Assembly (NCBI RefSeq): GCF_900660745.1
Contig: NZ_LR215048.1
Location: 992,001 to 1,056,000, forward strand
Reading direction: 5' to 3'
DNA from: Haploplasma axanthum
GTDB lineage: Bacteria; Bacillota_I; Bacilli_A; Acholeplasmatales; Acholeplasmataceae
Length of the DNA: 64,000 nucleotides
Shown here: positions 32,749-41,800 of the stretch, one piece after another
Position numbering within the stretch: the first letter of the stretch is position 1
How the letters are laid out: every line of letters starts with the position of its first letter
Notes under the pieces: generated by a model
Database searches by the model: none
Seen by the model: the letters and a program-made list of their open reading frames with translations, nothing else
What the model was told of the DNA's origin: nothing
Position numbers and translations under genes: made by a program

Positions 32749-33723
32749 ATGCAAGTCTTTGATTATGAGGATATACAATTAATACCAAGAAAATGTGTAG
32801 TAGGAAGTCGTAAGGAATGTGATACTTCAATTAAGTTCGGTAAACATACATTTAAAATGCCAGTTGTTCCGGCTAATATGGAAACAATTATTGATGAAAA
32901 ACTAGCAATTTTTTTAGCAGAAAATGGTTATTTTTATGTAATGCATCGCTTTGATGAAGAGTCAAGAAAACCATTTATAAAACTAATGAGAGATAAAAAG
33001 TTATTTTCTTCAATTAGTGTTGGTGTAAAGGAACATGAATATAATTTTATTGAAGAATTAAAAAACGAAAATTTAATTCCTGATTATATTACAATTGATA
33101 TAGCTCATGGACATTCATTATCAGTAATTAATATGATCAAACATATTAAAAAACAATTACCAGAAACATTTGTTATTGCTGGGAATGTTGGAACTCCTGA
33201 AGCAGTAATCGATTTAGAAGAAGCTGGTGCTGATGCAACTAAAGTTGGTATTGGACCAGGAAAAGTTTGTATAACAAAATTAAAAACAGGGTTTGGAACA
33301 GGTGGTTGGCAATTAGCAGCATTAGAAAGATGCATGCAAGTGGCAAGAAAACCATTAATTGCTGATGGTGGTGTTAGACATCATGGTGATATTGCTAAAT
33401 CAATTAAATTTGGTGCTTCGATGGTAATGATTGGCTCACTATTTGCTGGTCATGATGAAACACCAGGAGAATTAGTTGAAAAAAACGGTGAAAAATTCAA
33501 ATCATATTATGGAAGTGCATCATTTAACCAAAAAGGTACAAAAACTAATATTGAAGGAAAACATATATTAGTTCCATATAAAGGAAGTATTATTGATACA
33601 TTAAATGAAATGCAACAAGATCTTCAATCATCAATTTCATATTCTGGTGGTAAAGATTTAGATGCTATTAGAAAAGTTGATTATGTAATAATTAAAAATT
33701 CAATCTTTAATGGAGATTTTTAA
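32749..33723 (+). CDS. guaC: GMP reductase
   Basis: 324 residues from ATG 32749 after TAGGAGGATTTTG (a longer ORF begins at 32692 without such a site). The protein begins [21 protein letters not shown], and the IMPDH/GMPR core follows: [52 protein letters not shown] with the catalytic Cys in GPGKVC, and [20 protein letters not shown]. The C-terminal GSASFNQKG...[12 protein letters not shown] fits the Gram-positive GuaC2 form. It catalyses NADPH-dependent reductive deamination of GMP to IMP, linking guanine to adenine pools. Monocistronic, ended by a terminator. Confidence 0.95.
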   Translation: MQVFDYEDIQLIPRKCVVGSRKECDTSIKFGKHTFKMPVVPANMETIIDEKLAIFLAENGYFYVMHRFDEESRKPFIKLMRDKKLFSSISVGVKEHEYNFIEELKNENLIPDYITIDIAHGHSLSVINMIKHIKKQLPETFVIAGNVGTPEAVIDLEEAGADATKVGIGPGKVCITKLKTGFGTGGWQLAALERCMQVARKPLIADGGVRHHGDIAKSIKFGASMVMIGSLFAGHDETPGELVEKNGEKFKSYYGSASFNQKGTKTNIEGKHILVPYKGSIIDTLNEMQQDLQSSISYSGGKDLDAIRKVDYVIIKNSIFNGDF

Positions 33724-33748
33724 GGGCTAATTGCCCTTTTATTTTTTA
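33724..33748 (+). terminator. Intrinsic terminator after guaC
   Basis: GGGC-TAATT-GCCC followed by TTTTATTTTTT. Confidence 0.8.
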
Positions 33749-33785
33749 GTGAAAAAATTGACAAAGTAAAAAATAAATAAAATTG

Positions 33786-33934
33786 TTGACATAGAAAAAA
33801 AATAATATATAATATATTTGTTCGGTTTATTATTGTTGAACTTTTAGTATAGTTATACTAAACAAACAAATATAAAAATGCTTGTTTTAAAGACTTCTGT
33901 CTTACTGTGAGTAAACAAGAATAAGGAGGAAACT
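33786..33934 (+). promoter_or_regulatory. Promoter and structured leader of the pot operon
   Basis: The promoter TTGACA (33786-33791), 16-bp spacer and TATAAT (33808-33813) is followed by a ~110-base leader with two stem-loops: TTTAGTATA/TATACTAAA (33843-33862) and CTTGTTT/AAACAAG (33881-33919), the latter enclosing AAGAC-TTCT-GTCTT. No T-run follows. The structured leader may regulate translation or mRNA stability; I do not recognise it as a named riboswitch. Confidence 0.55.
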
Positions 33935-35212
33935 ATGGCAGCTTTAATTGAATTAAAGGATGTTACAAAAGAATTTAATGGTCAAGTTGTTTTAAGAGGA
34001 ATTGATTTAGTTATTGAACAAAATGAATTCGTTACTTTACTTGGCCCATCTGGCTGTGGTAAAACAACAACATTAAGAATAATTGGTGGTTTTACTGAAG
34101 CAAGTGCTGGTGATGTTATTTTTGATGGAAAAAATATCGCAAATGTTCCTGCACATAAAAGGCCAACAAATACTGTTTTCCAAAGATATGCATTATTTCC
34201 ACATTTAGATGTTTATGAGAATGTTGCTTTTGGATTAAGAGTTAAGGGCGCAAATATTAACCAAAATAAAGAAATCGCTCAAATAAAAAAAGAATTTCAA
34301 GATGAACTAAAAAAAATAAAAAAAGATATTAAACAAGAAAAACTAGAATTAAAAGCTTTAGGATTAGAAACTTCTGATTTGAAAGAAAAGGAAGAGAATA
34401 TTAATCAAACAATGATTGAAAAAATCGAAGAATTAAAAAATATACGTGATGAAAAAATACATCATATTAAACAAACATTTCTTAATAAAAAAGATTTTGA
34501 ACAATTAGTTGAAAACAAAGTTACTAAATACCTTAAGATGGTTGGATTAGAAGGTTATGAAACAAGATCAGTAGCAAAACTATCTGGTGGACAACAACAA
34601 AGAGTTGCAATAGCAAGAGCATTAATTAACGAACCTAAGGTTTTATTATTAGATGAACCACTTGCAGCGCTTGACTTAAAACTTCGTCAAGAAATGCAAT
34701 ACGAACTAAAAGAATTACAAAGAAGTGCGGGAATTACATTTATCTTTGTTACTCATGACCAAGAAGAAGCTCTAACGATGAGTGATAAGATTGTTGTTAT
34801 GAACAATGGTGAAATTCAACAAATTGGAACACCAGAAGATATTTATAATGAGCCTGCAAATACTTTTGTTGCCAAGTTTATTGGTGAATCCAATATTATT
34901 CCAGGAATTATGAAAGATGATTTACTTGTGAACTTTGATGGCGTTGATTATGTTTGTGTGGACAAAGGTTTCGCTAAAAATGAAAAAGTTGATATAGTTA
35001 TAAGACCAGAAGATATTGATATTGTTGAATCAGGAAAAGGGTTATTATCAGGTGTAGTTGATAGTGTGGCATTTAAAGGTGTTCACTATGAAATAGACGT
35101 TATTACTAAAGACAGGACATATACAATCCATACAACCGATTATCATAAGGGAGGAAGTAGTGTAGATATTACTTTCAATCCTGAAGATATTCATGTAATG
35201 GAGGAATGGTAA
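33935..35212 (+). CDS. potA: Spermidine/putrescine ABC transporter ATPase with coiled-coil insertion
   Basis: 425 residues, ATG 33935 after AAGGAGGAAACT. Walker [10 protein letters not shown] (37-45), Q-loop [10 protein letters not shown], signature [15 protein letters not shown] (216-230), Walker [13 protein letters not shown] and FVTHDQEEA are all present. A TOBE-like C-terminal domain follows ([27 protein letters not shown]). Between VAFGLRVKG (about residue 105) and [13 protein letters not shown] (about residue 199) there is a Lys/Glu-rich coiled-coil insertion, roughly 75-85 residues longer than the usual PotA helical domain. Similar insertions occur in mollicute PotA proteins. It powers polyamine import with PotB, PotC and PotD. 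Confidence 0.93.
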   Translation: MAALIELKDVTKEFNGQVVLRGIDLVIEQNEFVTLLGPSGCGKTTTLRIIGGFTEASAGDVIFDGKNIANVPAHKRPTNTVFQRYALFPHLDVYENVAFGLRVKGANINQNKEIAQIKKEFQDELKKIKKDIKQEKLELKALGLETSDLKEKEENINQTMIEKIEELKNIRDEKIHHIKQTFLNKKDFEQLVENKVTKYLKMVGLEGYETRSVAKLSGGQQQRVAIARALINEPKVLLLDEPLAALDLKLRQEMQYELKELQRSAGITFIFVTHDQEEALTMSDKIVVMNNGEIQQIGTPEDIYNEPANTFVAKFIGESNIIPGIMKDDLLVNFDGVDYVCVDKGFAKNEKVDIVIRPEDIDIVESGKGLLSGVVDSVAFKGVHYEIDVITKDRTYTIHTTDYHKGGSSVDITFNPEDIHVMEEW

Positions 35213-36069
35213 TGTCTAAATTTAGTAAAGATATTAGTTTTAGAGGAATTAAAAAGATTAAGAATAAACGTCCAATGGCATTGTTAGGTGTTCCATATTA
35301 CATTGTTTTAACATTATTAATTGTATTACCATTCTTAATAATGGTTTTATATGCTTTTAATTCAACAAGTGATGGAACATATGAAATTACTTTTTCAATT
35401 CTAAACTTTAAGAGATTTATAACAGAACCTTTGTTTATTAATACAATGTTAGAGTCACTATATTTAGCAGCTCTTAGTACAATATTTACATTACTTATTG
35501 GTTATCCGTTAGCATATTTTATTACAAAATTATCTAATAGAAAGCAAATACTAATGATTGCTTTAGTTACATCGCCAATGTGGATTAATATGTTACTTAG
35601 AGCAAATGCGATAAAGCAAGTAGTAGATTTATTAATGCCTAGTTTACTAGGAACTGACTTTATAATAGTTTTAGGAAATGTTTATATGTTTTTACCATTT
35701 ATGGTTTTACCAATATATACAGTACTTGCAAAACTTGATCCAAGTCTTTTAGAATCTTCGGCAGATTTAGGAGCAAGCAACTTTAAAACAATGGTTAAAG
35801 TAGTTATTCCATTATCATTATCAGGAGTAATATCTGGATGTATGATGGTATTTTTACCAGCAGCAACAACACTTGTTATACCTAAATATTTAGGTGATGG
35901 GAAAAGAACTATGATTGGGAATTTAATTGAAAATGCAGTATTAACTAAACACGAGTATGGATATGCAGCAGCAATTTCAATTATTTTAGGATTAATCTTA
36001 ATGACTTTCGTGTTTTTATTAAAGAAAGTTGATAAGTATGATGAGGTGCTATCTCGTGAAGAAATCTAA
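35212..36069 (+). CDS. potB: Spermidine/putrescine permease PotB
   Basis: 285 residues. ATG 35212 overlaps the potA stop by one base and has GGAGG 8 bp upstream. Six membrane helices begin with GVPYYIVLTLLIVLPFLIMV. The EAA loop, which couples to PotA, is LLESSADLGASNFKTMVKVV, followed by IPLSLSGVISGCMMVFLPAA. It forms the heterodimeric membrane channel with PotC. The next gene, potC, begins at a GTG inside the end of this gene and is interrupted by an insertion element. Confidence 0.93.
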   Translation: MSKFSKDISFRGIKKIKNKRPMALLGVPYYIVLTLLIVLPFLIMVLYAFNSTSDGTYEITFSILNFKRFITEPLFINTMLESLYLAALSTIFTLLIGYPLAYFITKLSNRKQILMIALVTSPMWINMLLRANAIKQVVDLLMPSLLGTDFIIVLGNVYMFLPFMVLPIYTVLAKLDPSLLESSADLGASNFKTMVKVVIPLSLSGVISGCMMVFLPAATTLVIPKYLGDGKRTMIGNLIENAVLTKHEYGYAAAISIILGLILMTFVFLLKKVDKYDEVLSREEI

Positions 36070-36210
36070 CAATCGCTTAAGAAGCATCTATTTTGGAATT
36101 ATAATTGCTTTTATTTTTGAATAGGAAATTGTATTTGGTCTAATCAAAAAAGGATATACTTAAAAAAACTCCATATTAGAAGTTTATTACAAAGTATAAT
36201 ATATCTTAGT

Positions 36211-36546
36211 TTATTTTAAAACGTTAAAAGGAATTAATTTTTTAAAAACATCTTTAGGAACAAACTGCAACTTACCACATTCAGGACAGAAATCTAAAGG
36301 GAAAGCAGCCTCATTATGAAGAACATCCATAGAAAAATGTTCATAACTTAAATTTAATTCAAAGTGACAATCAAGACATTTCATTTCAATCATATCAAAC
36401 AAATCAGAATTTTTAAAATAGTTATCAAAAGATAACTTAGGACCAGGGATAAAACCCTCAGCAATACCTAATTCATATTCACGATAAAGATTCTTCTTTT
36501 GTGAATTAGACAAAATAGGTTTATAAGTTTTAAAAAGTTTAGGCAT
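36211..36546 (-). CDS. Zinc-ribbon accessory protein of the IS91-like element
   Basis: 111 residues, starting inside the last codons of the transposase (8-bp overlap), so it is translated from the same message. CLDC (about residue 57) and CPEC (about residue 92) form a probable zinc ribbon; the rest is helical. It has no catalytic motif I can name. Given the overlap it is probably a helper for transposition, analogous in position but not clearly homologous to known IS91 accessory genes. Low certainty on function. Confidence 0.6.
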   Translation of the reverse strand: MPKLFKTYKPILSNSQKKNLYREYELGIAEGFIPGPKLSFDNYFKNSDLFDMIEMKCLDCHFELNLSYEHFSMDVLHNEAAFPLDFCPECGKLQFVPKDVFKKLIPFNVLK

Positions 36547-37849
36547 CAGAAATATAAGCTCCTTTATTATTATTTGGTAGAAATGAAAGTTTGATATTTA
36601 AAACCATCTTGGCACCACAGCTACAAAGAAGGGGATCAAACTTAAAAGTATCTAGCAACATTATACGCCATTTTAATCTAGATTTTAAGTAATCAATAGA
36701 AGATTTAGAAACTAATTTAGTAAAAGAGTTAGCACGAGCAGATTTATTAGCATAAAAACCATAGTAACGAATTTGATGAAAACCCTCATCATGGATATGT
36801 CTAATTAGTCTAGAAATAAAGATATGAGGATGTTCAGTAATAACGACAGGATTATTAGGATCATCGTGAGGAGTATAACGCCAAGAGACAGTGCTATTAG
36901 TAGAATCAAGAGATAAAATATTGGATTCAGCAATAGGAGGATGAGAAGCATATCTAGCAATATAATTAGCAATTTTTTTAGTGTTATAAAATTTAGTAAA
37001 CTCTTTAATCCTAGGACCGTAAGTATAAAAACCGTCTTTATATTTTTTGATAATTTTAGACCTTAAGATGTTAAATTCACGATAAAGAGAATGATTACCA
37101 AAAGCTTTGAGAACTTTAGAAGCTAAGGATAAGAATTTGAACATAAAAGTCTTTCTGAGACGTTCGAAAGGAAAAAAATAAAGATCTTTTTTCTTGTTAA
37201 ACTTATCAATAGTAGCTTCAGCAATTAAAACATGAATATGAGGATGAAGATTTAAACTACGGCCCGAAGTATGAAGGAAAGCAACGAAGCCAAGCCTAGC
37301 ATCATCTGCTAGATCTTTTTTAGAAAGATCTAAAGAAAAATGAAGAGAATCATTAACAGATTTAAATAAACAATCAAATAAAGGTCGACACTTCCAAAAG
37401 AAAGGTCTTAAATCAAAGGGAAGAGAAAAAACAAAATGACGATGAGGAACAGAAATAAGTTTCTTTTGAATTTCCAAAGAGCGAGAATCACGATATTTAT
37501 GGCCACAAGAGGAACAAAATCTAGAATGACAAGATAAACCAGATAAATGATAATGATCACATTTAGAGCACTCATAGAAAAGATAGCCCTTAGATAAATT
37601 TCTACAATCAATCATAGATTCAACATTTTTAATAATAGAAGAACGAAGTTTATCTTGATGAAGTAATTTAAAAGAAGGCCAAAAAGCGCGAAAAATCTCC
37701 TTTATAGAGACGTGATTAGAGTTTAGGGAACGAACATGCTCAAGATTAGAAAGTCTCGTTAATTCATTCTCATAAACAGTATTACCATTTTTAGCAGCAG
37801 TGGCTAGTAAATCTTTATAAAGATTTTTAACATAAACATTAGTATCCAT
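36539..37849 (-). CDS. IS91/IS801-family Y2 rolling-circle transposase
   Basis: 436 residues. The N-terminus has the zinc-binding region CSKCDHYHLSGLSCHSRFC and CGHKYRD. The HUH motif is LHPHIHVLIAEA (about residue 205). The tyrosine pair is in ANYIARYASHPP (Tyr-x3-Tyr, about residues 292-296), the Y2 signature of IS91-type enzymes. Such transposases nick and transfer a single DNA strand and can mobilise adjacent sequence. The chain is full length without internal stops, so the element may still be active. Confidence 0.9.
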   Translation of the reverse strand: MDTNVYVKNLYKDLLATAAKNGNTVYENELTRLSNLEHVRSLNSNHVSIKEIFRAFWPSFKLLHQDKLRSSIIKNVESMIDCRNLSKGYLFYECSKCDHYHLSGLSCHSRFCSSCGHKYRDSRSLEIQKKLISVPHRHFVFSLPFDLRPFFWKCRPLFDCLFKSVNDSLHFSLDLSKKDLADDARLGFVAFLHTSGRSLNLHPHIHVLIAEATIDKFNKKKDLYFFPFERLRKTFMFKFLSLASKVLKAFGNHSLYREFNILRSKIIKKYKDGFYTYGPRIKEFTKFYNTKKIANYIARYASHPPIAESNILSLDSTNSTVSWRYTPHDDPNNPVVITEHPHIFISRLIRHIHDEGFHQIRYYGFYANKSARANSFTKLVSKSSIDYLKSRLKWRIMLLDTFKFDPLLCSCGAKMVLNIKLSFLPNNNKGAYISDA

Positions 37850-38653
37850 AGCTATATTATAAATAATAAGATATGAAAATAAAAGAGGCGATTAGTAATC
37901 GCCCCGAGTGAAATTTATTTCACTTTTTGTTATATTCCAATAATTTCGATGATAATATTCTCATTTAATAGTAGTAGATCACTAACAGTATGGACTGGAT
38001 TTACTTTTGATTGGTATGCTAAATTATTCCAAGATCGGGATATTATGGAAGCTGTTGTTAATACAATAATGATCGCAATCATTTCAACAGTTATCTCAAC
38101 GATTATTGGAACATTAGCATCTATTGCACTTGCAAAAGGAAAAAAAGTTTTTAGAGAAACAGTTTTAGGATTAAGTAACATTCCAATTCTAAGTCCTGAA
38201 ATTGTAACAGCAATTGCTTTCTTTGTGTTCTTTGGAGCCTTTTCAATTCAAAAAGGTTTATCAACGATGATTCTTGCACATATTGCCTTTAGTACGCCAT
38301 ATGTAATCTTAGCTGTCTATCCAAAAGTCAAGAGTTTGGATAATGATTTAGTAAGTGCAGCATATGATTTAGGAGCTACTCCAAGACAAGCATTATTCAA
38401 AGTTATTTTGCCTCAAATTAAAGTGGCAATTATAGCAGGTGCGGCAATTGCATTTACAATGTCATTTGATGATTTTGTTATTTCGTATTTTTCATCGGGA
38501 ACAATGGTGAAAAATATCTCCATATATTTATATACCTTAAAGAGAGGTATAGAACCAACGGTTAACGCTTTATCAACAATTATTATGATTGTTATTGGTA
38601 TAAAAATTGTTTTTGATTATGTAAAATCAGGAAAAAGAAGAGAGGAAAACTAA

Positions 38654-39712
38654 ATGAAAAAAATATTATCTTTAATTGTTGTTGTAACAACAGCATTAGT
38701 TTTAGTTGCTTGTAGCAACAAGCCAAGACTCATTATATATTTACCAAATGAGTATATAGATATGTCTGTAATAAAGAAATTTGAAAAAGAAAATAATGTA
38801 AGAGTTAGAATAATAAATTTTGATTCAAATGAAGTTGCACTTGGTCAAGTTAAATCAAATAGTTATGATGTTGTAATACCAAGTGATTATGCAATTGAGG
38901 AATTAGCAGCACAAGGACTTCTTGAAGAACTCAATACTTCAGAATATTTAGGTGAAGGGTTTGAAAATGCACCTGGTTTAGAAGCTTTCCTAAATCAATT
39001 GAATGACGAAGGTTTTAACTTCTCAAAATATGCGATTCCATATTTTTGGGGTAATGTTGGAGTTTTATATAACCACAATATTACAGGCTTAACAGAAAGA
39101 GTTAAAACTGAAGGATTTGGCGTAATTGGTGATCAAAATTTAGAAACAATCATCTATGAATCATCACGTGATGCATATATGGTTGCATTAAATGTTAATG
39201 ATGTCTTATTAAAAGATGCAACAAAAACTGATATTGATAATGCAACGCAATGGTTAATAAATGCTAAAGGACCAAAAACAAGTATCTTGTCAGATCAAAT
39301 TTTGACTACTATGTTAAGAGGTACTAAATATGATGCAGTTATTACATATTCAGGTGATGCGGCATATATTATGAGTGAAAATGAAAATTACAGTTTTTAT
39401 GCACCAGCAAATACAAATGTTTGGGCTGATGGATTTGTTATTCCAAAGAATGCTACAAATAAAGAACTTGCAAAAGAATTTATAAAATATATGACTTCAT
39501 ATGAAGCTGCATTTGATAATAGTAGTTATGTTGGTTATAGTTCACCAAGAAAAGATGTTTATGATGAAATGATTGCTGAAGATGGTGAATATGGTGATGA
39601 AAGATTGAGAGTAGCATATGCTGCAAAAGTTACGCCATTCCAGTTCTTTCGTTATGATAGTAATTTAAAGAAAATGCTAGATGATGGCTGGGAAATTGTT
39701 GTAACAGCATAA
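38654..39712 (+). CDS. potD: Polyamine-binding lipoprotein PotD
   Basis: 352 residues; ATG 38654 immediately follows the potC stop. The signal peptide KKILSLIVVVTTALVLVACS ends in the lipobox LVAC, so it is anchored on the outer membrane face as in Gram-positives. The mature protein has the PotD periplasmic-binding fold (LIIYLPNEYIDMSVIKKFEK, YDVVIPSDYAIEELAAQGLL, AIPYFWGNVGVLYN). It captures spermidine/putrescine and delivers it to PotBC. It is the last gene of the operon and a terminator follows. Confidence 0.92.
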   Translation: MKKILSLIVVVTTALVLVACSNKPRLIIYLPNEYIDMSVIKKFEKENNVRVRIINFDSNEVALGQVKSNSYDVVIPSDYAIEELAAQGLLEELNTSEYLGEGFENAPGLEAFLNQLNDEGFNFSKYAIPYFWGNVGVLYNHNITGLTERVKTEGFGVIGDQNLETIIYESSRDAYMVALNVNDVLLKDATKTDIDNATQWLINAKGPKTSILSDQILTTMLRGTKYDAVITYSGDAAYIMSENENYSFYAPANTNVWADGFVIPKNATNKELAKEFIKYMTSYEAAFDNSSYVGYSSPRKDVYDEMIAEDGEYGDERLRVAYAAKVTPFQFFRYDSNLKKMLDDGWEIVVTA

Positions 39713-39727
39713 AAGAGAATTTATTGG

Positions 39728-39760
39728 GACTTTGAATAAAAATTCAAAGTCTTTTTTCTT
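39728..39760 (+). terminator. Intrinsic terminator of the pot operon
   Basis: GACTTTGAAT-AAAA-ATTCAAAGTC followed by a T-run. Confidence 0.85.
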
Positions 39761-39824
39761 TTTTAGATAAGTTAAAGAAGTAATTTAATGCTAAATATGT
39801 TAAAATAAATAATGAGGTGTTATG

Positions 39825-40202
39825 ATGGAAAAAAACCTAAAAAATATGCGTGAAGATTTAATTAATTATTTATATCAAAAAGATTTATTATCATTAGAAG
39901 ATTTAGAAATTGAAGATTTAGAAACATATGAAGCTTTTAATGATATTAATAATAAGTTAAACGAAATTGATGATATTATTTCTGCAAATTTATTTAACTA
40001 TAGTATTGATAGATTATCTTATATTGATAGAGCAATTATTAGACTAGCAACTTATGAACTTAAATTTAGTGATGTTGCACCAGCGGTAATAATTAATGAA
40101 GCAATTAAATTAACTAAAAAATATAGTGATTTAGATGATGAAAAGCAACATAAATTTAATAACAAAGTAATCGATAATATTAACAAAAGTTTAAGGGGAT
40201 GA
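39825..40202 (+). CDS. nusB: Transcription antitermination protein NusB
   Basis: 125 residues. ATG 39825 has GAGGTG 5 bp upstream; 39822 is an alternative. The all-helical NusB fold is recognised by FNYSIDRLSYIDRAIIRLAT and YELKFSDVAPAVIINEAIKL, then KKYSDLDDEKQHKFNNKVID near the C-terminus. NusB binds boxA RNA with S10 to support rRNA transcription antitermination. It is the first gene of a nusB-xseA-xseB-recN cluster, a conserved order in Bacillota; folD, normally between nusB and xseA, is absent here. Confidence 0.92.
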   Translation: MEKNLKNMREDLINYLYQKDLLSLEDLEIEDLETYEAFNDINNKLNEIDDIISANLFNYSIDRLSYIDRAIIRLATYELKFSDVAPAVIINEAIKLTKKYSDLDDEKQHKFNNKVIDNINKSLRG

Positions 40203-40206
40203 TTTT

Positions 40207-41610
40207 TTGCAAAATCAAACTTTGACAGTAAGTCAATTAACTTATACAATTAAAAACTTATTAGAAGGACAACGAATGTTTCAAGGATTTGTGTTAAAAG
40301 GTGAAATTTCAAATTTCACTAGACACAGAACTGGACATTTGTATTTTGCTTTAAAGGATGAAAATGCATCTATAAAAGCAATCATGTTTTCTAACTATGC
40401 TGATAAATTAAACTTTGCACCTAAAGATGGAGATAAAGTTACAATCACAGGAAGTATTAGTTTATATGCTCCACAAGGTTCATATAGTGTCAATGTTTCA
40501 AAAATGCAAATAGATGGAGCTGGGGAATTATATTTAAAATATTTGGAATTAAAAGAAAAACTTAAAAATCTTGGTTGGTTTGATAAACCAAAAAGAACTT
40601 TCCCAAGATATCCAAAAAATATTGGAGTAGTAACATCACCAACTGGTGCAGTTATTGAAGATATTACAAATACAGTTAATAGAAGATATCGTTTAACAAA
40701 CATCATTTTATATCCTGCCTTAGTTCAAGGACCAGGAGCAAGTAAAAGTGTTGCTGAGCAAATTGAAAAAGCTAATAATGATAATATTTGTGATGTTTTA
40801 ATTGTTGGCCGAGGTGGTGGATCAATGGAAGACTTATGGGGATTTAATGAATTACCAGCAATCTCAGCAATTTATAATTCTAAGATACCTGTAATCTCAG
40901 CAATTGGACATGAAACAGATGATACATTATCTGATTTAGTATCTGATCTTCGTGCTCCAACACCAACTGCAGCTGCAGAACTTGCAACTCCAGATAAATT
41001 TGAACTTATTAAATATATAAATGAATCAACAAACAATCTAACATATAAACTAAATAATTTAATTAGAGGTAATGAAACCAATTTAATGCATTTGATTGAA
41101 AGAATTGAAACATCAAGTCCTATTAAAAAACTTTCAAATTATCATGAAAAACTATTGAATAGTGAATTATTATTAAAAAACTATTTTAGTCAAAAGATTA
41201 ATATGCTATCAAATAATCTTAAAAATATTATATTAAAGATTAATAATTTATCCCCACAGACAAAATTAACAAATAGTTATAAAGAAATTGAACAGTTAAA
41301 AGTAATTATGAATAAAAACTATAATTATATAATTGAGAGTAATCAAAAGAATATGATAAATGTTTTAAAAGAATTAAAAACCAGTTATGTTAATGTAGTT
41401 AGTGTTCAAAGTCAAAGACTAAATTATAATATTGATATGCTTAATAAAGTTAACCCATTAAATATAATGAAACGTGGATTTACAATAATTAAAAATAATA
41501 ATGGTAATATTTTATCTAGTGTTAAAGATGTTAATATCAATGATGATTTAGAAATTGATTTTCATGATGGTAGAGCATATGCAAAAGTAATTAATAAAGG
41601 AGTAAAATAA
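40207..41610 (+). CDS. xseA: Exonuclease VII large subunit
   Basis: 467 residues from TTG 40207, with GGGGATGA 6 bp upstream. The N-terminal OB fold (LTVSQLTYTIKNLLEGQRMF, GEISNFTRHRTGHLYFALKD) is followed by the catalytic domain (NIGVVTSPTGAVIEDITNTV, LIVGRGGGSMEDLWGFNE, AIGHETDDTLSDLVSDLRAP, TPTAAAEL), a long coiled coil and a C-terminal region with MKRGFTIIKN. It degrades single-stranded DNA with XseB in DNA repair. It overlaps closely with nusB and xseB, so the cluster is an operon. Confidence 0.96.
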   Translation: MQNQTLTVSQLTYTIKNLLEGQRMFQGFVLKGEISNFTRHRTGHLYFALKDENASIKAIMFSNYADKLNFAPKDGDKVTITGSISLYAPQGSYSVNVSKMQIDGAGELYLKYLELKEKLKNLGWFDKPKRTFPRYPKNIGVVTSPTGAVIEDITNTVNRRYRLTNIILYPALVQGPGASKSVAEQIEKANNDNICDVLIVGRGGGSMEDLWGFNELPAISAIYNSKIPVISAIGHETDDTLSDLVSDLRAPTPTAAAELATPDKFELIKYINESTNNLTYKLNNLIRGNETNLMHLIERIETSSPIKKLSNYHEKLLNSELLLKNYFSQKINMLSNNLKNIILKINNLSPQTKLTNSYKEIEQLKVIMNKNYNYIIESNQKNMINVLKELKTSYVNVVSVQSQRLNYNIDMLNKVNPLNIMKRGFTIIKNNNGNILSSVKDVNINDDLEIDFHDGRAYAKVINKGVK

Positions 41611-41611
41611 A

Positions 41612-41800
41612 ATGGAAAACAAAACATTCGAAGAAATAATGAAAGAATTAGAAACTGTTGTAAAAGAGTTGGAAAGTAAAGATATTTCCTTAGATGACGC
41701 TGTTAAAAAATATAAAAGAGGAATGGAATTAGCTAAAAAATCTCATCAAATGTTAAAAGAAGCAGAAGAAATTATTGTCAAGGAAGTAAATAATCAATAA
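41612..41800 (+). CDS. xseB: Exonuclease VII small subunit
   Basis: 62 residues, ATG 41612 two bases after the xseA stop. FEEIMKELETVVKELESKDI and SLDDAVKKYKRGMELAKKSH are the two-helix signature of XseB, and the length is usual. It forms the multi-copy small-subunit scaffold of exonuclease VII. The stop overlaps the recN start by one base. Confidence 0.95.
   Translation: MENKTFEEIMKELETVVKELESKDISLDDAVKKYKRGMELAKKSHQMLKEAEEIIVKEVNNQ

Larger units (their letters stand above)
36119..37927 (-). mobile_element. IS91-like HUH (Y2) insertion element in potC
   Basis: About 1809 bp; the exact ends are uncertain by a few T residues because both flanks have T5. It carries a Y2-type transposase and a small zinc-ribbon ORF, both on the minus strand. 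The right end holds two near-perfect hairpins (GGCGATTA-G-TAATCGCC at 37887-37903 and AGTGAAAT-TT-ATTTCACT at 37907-37924), as expected of rolling-circle element termini. There is no long target duplication, consistent with HUH elements. Excision in silico restores the potC frame. Confidence 0.75.
36056..38653 (+). pseudogene. potC: Spermidine/putrescine permease PotC split by an IS91-like element
   Basis: The 5' part starts at GTG 36056 (GAGGTG 7 bp upstream) and reads VKKSNNRLRSIYFGIIIAF before an element-derived stop at 36122-36124. The 3' part resumes in the same frame near 37928 (CYIPIISMIIFSFNSS...) and runs to 38653, including the EAA loop SAAYDLGATPRQALFKVILP and NISIYLYTLKRG. Removing 1809 bp gives one 262-residue frame, a normal PotC length. 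As it stands, the first transmembrane helix is detached; a shortened protein might start at ATG 37949. The transporter is probably impaired unless the shortened form works. Confidence 0.85.
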
